In this document: positions 1-5,435 of the stretch, one piece after another
How positions within the stretch are numbered: the first letter of the stretch is position 1
Layout: every line of letters starts with the position of its first letter
Source of the DNA: CAZLBV01 sp964557845
Lineage (GTDB): Bacteria > Acidobacteriota > Aminicenantia > Aminicenantales > Aminicenantaceae
Reading direction: 5' to 3'
NCBI GenBank assembly: GCA_964557845.1
Contig: CAZLBV010000055.1
Location: forward strand, 1 to 5,435
DNA length: 5,435 nucleotides
Notes under the pieces: generated by a model
Databases searched by the model: none
Seen by the model: the letters and a program-made list of their open reading frames with translations, nothing else
What the model was told of the DNA's origin: nothing
Translations under genes and position numbers: made by a program

Positions 1-1
1 T

Positions 2-790
2 ACAGATGGCCGGATAATTTCCCGCAATATAGATATCTACCAGGATCTCGGAGAGGGAACTCACGAGACTTATTATTCCCCCAATGCTTTCATCCGGCAT
101 TTCAAGACAGACCTGGCTTTTAATCAGGCAAATTCGCGGGGCACCAGCTATGTCCAGATCGGATTTGCGGTGGAAAGCCATATGGATATGCTGGCAGCAT
201 CCATTGGAATGGATCCGGTTGAGTTCCGCTGTCTGAATTTTGAACTTGAGTCTTTTGTACCCCTAATCAAAACTTGCGCCGCTATGATCGGCTACCAGAA
301 ATCTCATAAAAGAACGGATTGTGGGGTCGGTTTCGGGATCTGCAACCATGGCGGACGGCAAATGGGCGCAGTGGCAGCTCGGGTTAAGGTTGACCGCACT
401 ACCGGAAAAATCAAGGTTAATAAAATATGTGGAGCCTTTGACATTGGCACGATCATAAATCACCGCACCGCCACTGCCAATATCCGGGGAGCCATCATCT
501 GGGGCTTGGGCTTTGTTCTTCAAGAAAACATTAAACTCGACGGCTTTGGGTGCTATACCCAGTATCTTTCTGAGTATGATCTCCCACGCTTTTCCGATAT
601 CCCTCCCATTGACATCGAGTTTCTCGATAACCAGGCACCGGGAGCCCCGAGAGGATGCGGGGAACTGCCGGTCATACCGACCTTAGCCGCCATTGCGAAT
701 GCTGTATATGATGCGATTGGTATTCGTTTTTATTCAACGCCTATTACCCCGAAAAAAGTGCTAACGGCATTAGGAAAAATTAAAAAATGA
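2..790 (+). CDS. Molybdenum hydroxylase large subunit (xanthine dehydrogenase / CoxL / IorB superfamily), C-terminal 262 residues, 5' end outside window
   Basis: The frame is open from the left edge, so this is the 3' part of a longer gene (family members are usually about 700-800 residues). The GTG at 170 is an internal Val codon, not a start. Family landmarks seen: a segment reading NSRGTSYVQIGFAVESHMDM at about 128-187, matching the RG-x-G-x-x-Q-x-x-F-A-x-E-S-x-x-D motif by the molybdopterin site; GMDPVEFR at 206-229; the VKVDRTTGKIKV strand at 383-418; AFDIGTIIN at 434-460; and near the C-terminus RGCGELP followed by AAIANAVYDAIGIR and TPKKVL. The Glu at 662-664 in GCGE aligns with the catalytic glutamate of the family, so this half looks intact. 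Such enzymes hydroxylate aldehydes, purines or N-heteroaromatics using water and pass electrons through a 2Fe-2S partner. The substrate cannot be read from this part. The short C-terminal layout somewhat resembles exported IorB-type subunits. The stop overlaps the next gene by four bases. Superfamily is confident; subfamily is not. Confidence 0.9.
   Translation, partial: TDGRIISRNIDIYQDLGEGTHETYYSPNAFIRHFKTDLAFNQANSRGTSYVQIGFAVESHMDMLAASIGMDPVEFRCLNFELESFVPLIKTCAAMIGYQKSHKRTDCGVGFGICNHGGRQMGAVAARVKVDRTTGKIKVNKICGAFDIGTIINHRTATANIRGAIIWGLGFVLQENIKLDGFGCYTQYLSEYDLPRFSDIPPIDIEFLDNQAPGAPRGCGELPVIPTLAAIANAVYDAIGIRFYSTPITPKKVLTALGKIKK
787..790 (+). promoter_or_regulatory. ATGA start/stop overlap: hydroxylase to barrel gene
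   Basis: The ATG of the barrel gene (787-789) and the TGA of the hydroxylase gene (788-790) share bases. This arrangement normally indicates translational coupling within one mRNA. There is no room for a separate promoter except inside the hydroxylase coding region. Confidence 0.85.
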
Positions 791-2073
791 TGAGGCGATC
801 AGCAGTTTTACTTATCCTTGGGCTGCTTCCTCTTTTAGCTGAAACCCCCACTCCTAAAAGCACTTATTTTAACGGTTCCTTTTACCTTGACTGGTACAGC
901 ACCCGCTATCAGGAAAATGATTCCTTTGATCAACTAAGCGCCAGGATAAGGTTGGATCTATTCAATCGTCCGGGATCCGGATGGACCTTAAAACTGGACG
1001 GCAGAAATCAATTAAATTTAAACAGGAATACCAACAATCGGTTGATCCTGTATGACGCCAGCTTAACATACGACCGATCCGGCAGCCCGTTGTATTTCTC
1101 GGCAGGTCAATTGAATCTTTACGACACCGGAGGGATCGGACAGCTGCTGGGAGGTGTGATCGGCTTCAAACCCACAAATTATTTGCTTTTAGGCGGCTAT
1201 GCTGGCCTCGAATCGAATGCTTATATTAAATATATCGAGTCAGATTACTGGCGTTTAGGTTTTTTCGGGCAGTATCAGGGGTCACTCGGTAAAAGACTGT
1301 CTTTCAGCTTAAATCAACTGCGGTATTCCGGAATATCTGAAAAAAAATACTTTTATTTCAGCGGAATGATCCCGATCAAAAAATACCTGGTTCTGTACGG
1401 AAACACAGAATATCAGCTCGGCCCGGAGGTGAATTCTCAAGACCGTCTATCAAGGTTGTTTTTTAACCTGCGTTTCGATCCTTCTTCATTATTTGATGTG
1501 GTTATGCACTACAGCTCGGGAAAAGGACTGGATTTTCACCGGTTTGCCATGGAAAAGTCACAAGATCCATCTCTCAATGATAAGAGTCTTGAGCGTTTTT
1601 ATTACAGCCGTCAATATGGTTTGCGGTCCAGTCTGAAGCCCAATAAAAATCTGCGGTTTTCCATTGCCAGGATGGAAATGGAACAAAAGGATAGGGAGAT
1701 AAAGAATCACACCTGGATCTTCAGTGGGGCCGCTGTTGATGTTTTTAATACCGGCATTTCTTCCTATGGGAGTTACAGATTGAACCGTGGAGAAATGTCG
1801 GAATCAGATTCCTATGATATCACCCTGAATAAAGAATTCGGCAGAATTTCCTGGAGTATGAGTTTCACCAATACCTACAATTACCTCAGTTATGATAGTA
1901 GATCTGCTGTGCCCCAGCTCATCCATAGAGATGATTATAAGACCTTATCGACGTTCCTCTTTATGGTATTAAACCGGGAACTGGCAGTTTCCTTTGAATA
2001 TGAATATTATTTTCAGGAGAATGCCGGTCAGCATTTATTTTTTATGAGGCTTATCTACCGGAAATCCAGATGA
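787..2073 (+). CDS. Uncharacterised outer-membrane beta-barrel protein, 428 aa, possible porin partner of the downstream multihaem cytochrome
   Basis: I do not recognise a named family. Residues 1-18 form a signal peptide: MMRR, a Leu/Ile-rich core, and likely cleavage after LLA before ETPTP. The rest is a long series of 9-13-residue segments with alternating polar and hydrophobic or aromatic residues (for example FNGSFYLDWYST, ARIRLDLFN, LYFSAGQLNLY, LAVSFEYEYYF) separated by short Gly/Asn/Asp turns. By hand I count about 20-22 candidate strands. No long hydrophobic helix follows the signal. The last strand is LFFMRLIY followed by RKSR, an aromatic-rich end like those read by the Bam machinery, although a terminal Phe is missing. 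A longer polar loop lies near residues 243-275. The start at 787 sits in an ATGA overlap with the hydroxylase stop; AGGA at 772-775, 11 bases upstream, is a plausible ribosome site. ATG at 790 is a possible alternative start. The stop overlaps the cytochrome start. A barrel next to a multihaem cytochrome suggests a porin-cytochrome conduit, but a general porin or a structural barrel is also possible. Confidence 0.8.
   Translation: MMRRSAVLLILGLLPLLAETPTPKSTYFNGSFYLDWYSTRYQENDSFDQLSARIRLDLFNRPGSGWTLKLDGRNQLNLNRNTNNRLILYDASLTYDRSGSPLYFSAGQLNLYDTGGIGQLLGGVIGFKPTNYLLLGGYAGLESNAYIKYIESDYWRLGFFGQYQGSLGKRLSFSLNQLRYSGISEKKYFYFSGMIPIKKYLVLYGNTEYQLGPEVNSQDRLSRLFFNLRFDPSSLFDVVMHYSSGKGLDFHRFAMEKSQDPSLNDKSLERFYYSRQYGLRSSLKPNKNLRFSIARMEMEQKDREIKNHTWIFSGAAVDVFNTGISSYGSYRLNRGEMSESDSYDITLNKEFGRISWSMSFTNTYNYLSYDSRSAVPQLIHRDDYKTLSTFLFMVLNRELAVSFEYEYYFQENAGQHLFFMRLIYRKSR
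2070..2073 (+). promoter_or_regulatory. ATGA start/stop overlap: barrel to cytochrome gene
   Basis: The ATG of the cytochrome gene (2070-2072) overlaps the TGA of the barrel gene (2071-2073). Together with the same arrangement at 787-790 this ties all three genes into one unit. The ribosome site upstream is weak (GGA at 2060-2062), which fits re-initiation after the barrel stop. Confidence 0.83.
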
Positions 2074-3314
2074 CAGCAATGAGGATGCAGTCCAGATCGA
2101 ATTTTTTGATAAGATCGCTCCTGATATTTGCTCTTTTCTCGCTGCTGTTATCGCCTATAATCTATTCCCAAAACAGCAGTCAAAAACAGCAGGATCAAAC
2201 CTTCCGCTGGATCTTCTTCGATCATGATAAAACCAATTTTCCACTCACAGGGCGCCACCGTATTGTCCCCTGTGCAGAGTGCCATATCAATTTCGTTTTC
2301 AAGGGAACGCCCGCCAGTTGTGAAGCCTGTCATTGGGACCGGCGACAGGATGACCGCTTCCAACTCCGACTGGGAACCCACTGTGAACAATGTCATACCA
2401 CTCTATCCTGGAAGAACATTCCTCCCGGCAAATGGGATCATAACATCGATGCAGGTTACCCTTTGCACGGAGCGCACAAAACACTTGATTGTATGGACTG
2501 CCATTCCCAAGATGGTTTTTGGCTGAACAAGGTGCACTGTTACCAATGCCATGAGAACGATTACTCATCAGTAAAGGACCCTGACCATCAAGCAGCAGGT
2601 TTTCCACTGGACTGCCAAATCTGCCACCTCAATGAGATAAGCTGGCAAAATGCCCAATTCAACCACACTCACTTTTCTCTGCAGGGAGCACATAGAATCA
2701 TCAGGTGCAGTGAATGCCACCAAAATAATAATTATCAAGGCCTCCCCATTGACTGCTTTTCCTGCCATATTGAGGATTACAACCGGGCTAAGGAACCTAA
2801 CCATTTGAATTTAAACTTCCCAACCATGTGTGAAATGTGCCACAGCCCCAATGCCTACACCTGGCAGGAGGCTAATTTTCCGCACACAAAATTTCCCCTC
2901 AAAGGGAAACATAAAACCGCTTTATGCTCAGACTGCCACAAAAATGATCTCTATGCAGGGCTCCCATCTGATTGTGTGTACTGCCACCTGGATGATTATC
3001 TCAATGCCAGTGATCCCAATCACAAACAGCTCGGCTTTCATACCGATTGTCAAGAATGCCATGGGACTGAAGCTGTTAGCTGGAGAAAGACAACTCCTCA
3101 GGCATATTATTTTCACCGGTTTCCCCTGAAAGGAAGCAGTCATGCTGTCTTAAGCTGCTCGGACTGCCATCACTCTAAGGACTATTACATTTATTCCTGT
3201 TTAGACTGCCATGCTCATGAAAAGCACAGGATGGACAGGGCTCATTCTGACATTCCCGGCTATATTTATGAGAGTCAAGCCTGCTTGGGATGCCATTATC
3301 ACGGCAAAAAATAG
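2070..3314 (+). CDS. Exported 15-haem c-type cytochrome made of five tandem three-haem modules
   Basis: The 414-residue protein carries 15 CXXCH motifs, each a covalent haem c site, beginning at Cys 68, 84, 105, 141, 157, 182, 213, 229, 254, 286, 302, 327, 363, 377 and 405. Residues 1-34 form a signal peptide: a basic start with Arg 5, 9 and 15, a Leu-rich core at 17-28, and probable cleavage near IYS-Q. There is no lipobox Cys and no other membrane segment, so it is a soluble periplasmic or exported protein. About 380 mature residues for 15 haems, near 25 residues per haem, is typical of electron wires and leaves no room for a separate catalytic domain. It belongs broadly with cytochrome c3/c7-like multihaem proteins; I cannot name an orthologue. 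ATG at 2070 lies in an ATGA overlap with the barrel stop, with a weak GGA at 2060-2062; ATGs at 2079 and 2085 are less well placed. Likely role: accept electrons in the periplasm and hand them to or across the outer membrane. Haem count is direct reading; role is inference from context. Confidence 0.93.
   Translation: MTAMRMQSRSNFLIRSLLIFALFSLLLSPIIYSQNSSQKQQDQTFRWIFFDHDKTNFPLTGRHRIVPCAECHINFVFKGTPASCEACHWDRRQDDRFQLRLGTHCEQCHTTLSWKNIPPGKWDHNIDAGYPLHGAHKTLDCMDCHSQDGFWLNKVHCYQCHENDYSSVKDPDHQAAGFPLDCQICHLNEISWQNAQFNHTHFSLQGAHRIIRCSECHQNNNYQGLPIDCFSCHIEDYNRAKEPNHLNLNFPTMCEMCHSPNAYTWQEANFPHTKFPLKGKHKTALCSDCHKNDLYAGLPSDCVYCHLDDYLNASDPNHKQLGFHTDCQECHGTEAVSWRKTTPQAYYFHRFPLKGSSHAVLSCSDCHHSKDYYIYSCLDCHAHEKHRMDRAHSDIPGYIYESQACLGCHYHGKK
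2214..3311 (+). repeat. Five tandem three-haem protein modules (about 73-residue period) inside the cytochrome
   Basis: The modules span residues 49-116, 121-194, 195-268, 269-341 and 346-414. The first haem Cys of each is at 68, 141, 213, 286 and 363, giving steps of 73, 72, 73 and 77 residues. The shared pattern is F-x-H, then F-P-L-x-G-x-H, CxxCH, a short linker often with Y-x-G-L-P-x-D, CxxCH, D-Y, about eight residues, P-[DN]-H, CxxCH and a Trp (except module 5). Modules 3 and 4 are the closest pair. Modules 1 and 5 differ most in the linker before the third haem: module 1 lacks the P-x-H and has His 104 directly before Cys 105, and module 5 has a His-rich stretch (381-392). The repetition is at protein level; the DNA copies have diverged, so this is an old duplication series. 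Confidence 0.88.
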
Positions 3315-3338
3315 GAAAGCTGGCCCAGTTGATTTATT
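3315..3338. other. Convergent intergenic gap of 24 bases
   Basis: This is the only non-coding stretch. It separates the stop of the cytochrome gene (TAG at 3312-3314) from the stop of the minus-strand gene (TAG read at 3341-3339). It contains a short imperfect inverted repeat (around 3317-3330, AAGCTGG / CCAGTT) that is too weak, and without a clear T-run, to call a terminator. The two transcripts probably overlap at their 3' ends. Confidence 0.6.
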
Positions 3339-5435
3339 CTAATTCTCTAACATGGGATCCTGGCGAACATTTACTTTTCCAAAGTATTCTTTGCCGTTGA
3401 CCGTGATCTTTACTGCGTAGGTCCCGGTTCCTGCTGTTTTCGCTCCCATACGTCCGAATCTTCCCTGATAACGCATGAAACCGCCAAAGCCCATTTCTTC
3501 AAATGCCTTCATCTGAATAGCTACCGCATCTCTATAATTGAGACCCGGCTGCTTGAAATCTTCAACTGCTTTCCGGACCACTTTTTTCTGTTCTTCTTCA
3601 ACTTCGGGGCGATCAAGGATCCTTTCCATCATCTGCTGCATCATTCTGATCCCTTGTTTCAACTGCTCAGGAGAAGGATCGAACACCATATCCCACATTA
3701 ACCGGTTTGTTCCCGCATCGGCTTCCTTAACTGAATAAACCGTTTTCAGCTTTCCGGTTACATCTGTGATCTCGATATCGATAGCCTCGGTAGGTTTTGC
3801 TTTTAAATAAAAATTGATGCTGGCGCCCGGCTTTGGATTTTCTCCTGAAAAGTAAAGATTGCCTCGTCCGTATCCGCCCCTTTCCTGACTTATCCAATGT
3901 GTTCCTGGACGGCTGTTCTCAAATAAATACGCTTCAGCCTCTTTGACCTTGTCCGTCATCTGTTGAAGCGGGGAAATATCATCCAAGATCCAGATTCCGC
4001 GGCCATGAGTGCCTGCAATCAGGTCATTATCCCTGGGATGGATCAAAAGATCATGAAAAGCTACTGTCGGCATATTCAGGCTCAGGTCCATCCAGCTCCC
4101 CCCTCCATTTATTGAAAAAAACACATCAAATTCTGTCCCAGCAAATAATAAGTTTTTATTTTTCAGGTCTTCCCTGATCACATAGACAGGCCCTCCGTCA
4201 GGGAGATTTCCGGCAATATTGGTCCAGGATTGACCGTAATCTTCAGTTTTGAATACATAGGGTTTAAAATTATCGCTTCTATGCCCGTCAAAGGACACAT
4301 AGCAACTCCCTTCTTTGAAGCGGGAGGCTTCTACCCGGCTGACCCAAATTCCATCTGGAACATCGGGAATATTTTTTCGCACATTCACCCAGGTACTGCC
4401 GCCGTCTCTGGTCAGCTGGACCAGGCCGTCATCTGTACCCACCCAGAGAAGACCAGGTGTCAAGGGTGATTCCGAGATGGTGATGATGGTGCAGTGTGTC
4501 TCGGCTCCGGTCTGATCAAGCGTGATCCCGCCTGTAGGCTGGCTGTATTTCTGGGGATCATTGGAAGTAAGGTCAGGGCTGATTATTCTCCAGTGATCGC
4601 CTCGATCTATGGATTTGAAAAGATGATTCCCGCCAAAATAAATAATACTGGGATTATGGGATGAAAGCAGAATCGGTGAGCTCCAATTAAAACGAAAAGG
4701 GGTTCGCTGCCTGCCGAACATACTGGGCTGCGATTCCTGGGATTCTTTCTCAGCTTCTGCTTTCTCTCTTTCCGGCAAATGATCTTTCCAATTATAGGTA
4801 TTCTGGGATGAGGGTCTGATCCTGGTTGCCTCCCGGGTTTGGACATTGACTCGATTGATGTTCCCGCCCTGGCTTTCACAGTAAGCGATACGCCAGTCAG
4901 TTGGGTCATTTTGGGTATGAAATCCATCTCCTCCACCAATACAGAACCAGAAATCTGTGAGGATCTCACCGGCACGGCTCCTACTTGGCCCCACCCAGGT
5001 CCCATTATCTTGCAGCCCTCCGTAGACATAATAAGGATCTCGCATGTCAGCACTGACAGCATAAAATTGAGACAGACAGAGGTTATCGAAGAATATCCAG
5101 GTCTGCCCGTGGTCATGGGTAATAGAAGCCCCTCCATCCTGCCCGACATAGAAACGATTTTTATTGGTAGGATCAAGCCACATAGCATGGAAATCAGGAT
5201 GAAGCCCCTGAATCTGTTTAAAGGTTTTACCTCCATCTTCAGAATACTGCATGGTGGTCGCAAGGTAATAGATCAGCATATCATCAAAGGGATTGATATA
5301 GATGTGGCTGTAATAAAAAGGACGATTATTCGTTCTGTTCATATACATCCAGCTGGCTCCGCCGTCTTCAGTCCGGTAGATACCGGTCCCGAGTTTTGTC
5401 ATGTCTTCATAATCAGGATTGGGGACCTGTTTTCC
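3339..5435 (-). CDS. VPS10/sortilin-like Asp-box (BNR) beta-propeller protein, C-terminal 698 residues, 5' end outside window
   Basis: On the minus strand the frame is open to the right edge; the ATG at 5402-5400 is preceded by 11 more in-frame codons that read into the conserved fold, so it is internal. Numbering from that Met, Asp-box motifs (S/T-x-D-x-G-x-x-W/F) occur near residues 11-18, 54-61, 95-102, 264-271, 331-338, 386-393 and 430-437; the last has Asn for Asp. Conserved family stretches include YVYGGLQDNG, IGGGDGFHTQ, FRFNWSSPILLS, LWVGTDDGLV, SFDGHRSDNF and DLIAGTHGRGIWILDDISPL. Relatives are usually about 1000 residues with a signal peptide, here off the window. Residues 485 onward form a beta-sandwich-like region ending GTYAVKITVNGKEYFGKVNV, broken by a helical Met-rich stretch at about 578-655. 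The family is often labelled glycosyl hydrolase, but I see no catalytic residues that justify this; a secreted scaffold or binding protein is equally likely. It converges with the cytochrome gene and shows no functional tie to it. Confidence 0.9.
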   Translation of the reverse strand, partial: GKQVPNPDYEDMTKLGTGIYRTEDGGASWMYMNRTNNRPFYYSHIYINPFDDMLIYYLATTMQYSEDGGKTFKQIQGLHPDFHAMWLDPTNKNRFYVGQDGGASITHDHGQTWIFFDNLCLSQFYAVSADMRDPYYVYGGLQDNGTWVGPSRSRAGEILTDFWFCIGGGDGFHTQNDPTDWRIAYCESQGGNINRVNVQTREATRIRPSSQNTYNWKDHLPEREKAEAEKESQESQPSMFGRQRTPFRFNWSSPILLSSHNPSIIYFGGNHLFKSIDRGDHWRIISPDLTSNDPQKYSQPTGGITLDQTGAETHCTIITISESPLTPGLLWVGTDDGLVQLTRDGGSTWVNVRKNIPDVPDGIWVSRVEASRFKEGSCYVSFDGHRSDNFKPYVFKTEDYGQSWTNIAGNLPDGGPVYVIREDLKNKNLLFAGTEFDVFFSINGGGSWMDLSLNMPTVAFHDLLIHPRDNDLIAGTHGRGIWILDDISPLQQMTDKVKEAEAYLFENSRPGTHWISQERGGYGRGNLYFSGENPKPGASINFYLKAKPTEAIDIEITDVTGKLKTVYSVKEADAGTNRLMWDMVFDPSPEQLKQGIRMMQQMMERILDRPEVEEEQKKVVRKAVEDFKQPGLNYRDAVAIQMKAFEEMGFGGFMRYQGRFGRMGAKTAGTGTYAVKITVNGKEYFGKVNVRQDPMLEN

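Noticed and set aside
170..790. GTG at 170 as the start of a 206-residue protein
   Set aside because: The frame is open to the window edge and the upstream codons encode conserved family sequence, so the gene is truncated by the window, not short.
2148..3143. Several frames of 71-102 residues on both strands within the cytochrome gene
   Set aside because: They are shadows of a gene with 15 regular CXXCH motifs; their translations look unstructured and lack supporting start signals.
2214..3311. CRISPR-like or DNA-level tandem repeat in the cytochrome gene
   Set aside because: The short recurring bases come from repeated CxxCH codons; unit DNA sequences are diverged and there are no uniform spacers.
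3317..3330. Possible bidirectional terminator hairpin
   Set aside because: The inverted repeat is imperfect, with a stem of only a few pairs and no T-run of useful length on either side.
4607..5263. 218-residue minus-strand reading frame
   Set aside because: It lies wholly inside the VPS10-like gene in another frame on the same strand, and its translation has no coherent domain pattern, whereas the enclosing frame has clear Asp-box repeats.
3339..5402. ATG at 5402 as the true start of the minus-strand gene
   Set aside because: Eleven further in-frame codons reach the edge, and the protein would begin inside the propeller with no signal peptide; this Met is internal.
3339..5435. Glycosyl hydrolase function for the Asp-box protein
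   Set aside because: Asp-boxes are structural motifs found in many propellers; no sialidase-type arginine triad or acid pair could be assigned from the sequence.

Overview
This window contains no complete operon. It holds a tail-to-tail arrangement of a three-gene plus-strand cluster (two complete genes and one 3' fragment) and one minus-strand gene that runs off the right edge. Nearly every base is coding. The two clusters converge with only about 24 bases between them (3315-3338), and I see no RNA gene, mobile element, CRISPR array or strong terminator. The organism is a Gram-negative (diderm) bacterium with c-type cytochrome maturation. The evidence is an outer-membrane-type beta-barrel, a heavily haem-loaded exported cytochrome and a large VPS10/sortilin-like Asp-box protein. 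That last family is common in Acidobacteriota, Aminicenantes and some FCB-group lineages. Placement in that range is a guess from protein style and moderate GC content, not a demonstrated assignment.

Plus strand, 1-3314: (1) the C-terminal part of a molybdenum hydroxylase large subunit (xanthine dehydrogenase / CoxL / IorB superfamily), including the glutamate expected at the molybdenum site; (2) an unrecognised exported protein of 428 aa with the alternating pattern of an outer-membrane beta-barrel, about 20-22 candidate strands; (3) an exported 414-aa cytochrome with 15 CXXCH haem motifs, built from five tandem three-haem modules. Each junction is a four-base ATGA overlap, so the three genes are almost certainly one translationally coupled unit.

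Minus strand, 5435-3339: the C-terminal 698 residues of a VPS10/sortilin-like, Asp-box (BNR) beta-propeller protein with a C-terminal beta-sandwich region interrupted by a Met-rich helical insertion. It is probably unrelated in function to the plus-strand cluster.

The main hypothesis is that the plus-strand genes form an electron export route. The molybdenum hydroxylase would oxidise a substrate by hydroxylation, the 15-haem protein would carry the electrons, and the barrel would give a passage across the outer membrane, in the manner of porin-cytochrome conduits. Gene order and overlap support a shared role. The substrate, the location of the hydroxylase and a physical complex are inference.
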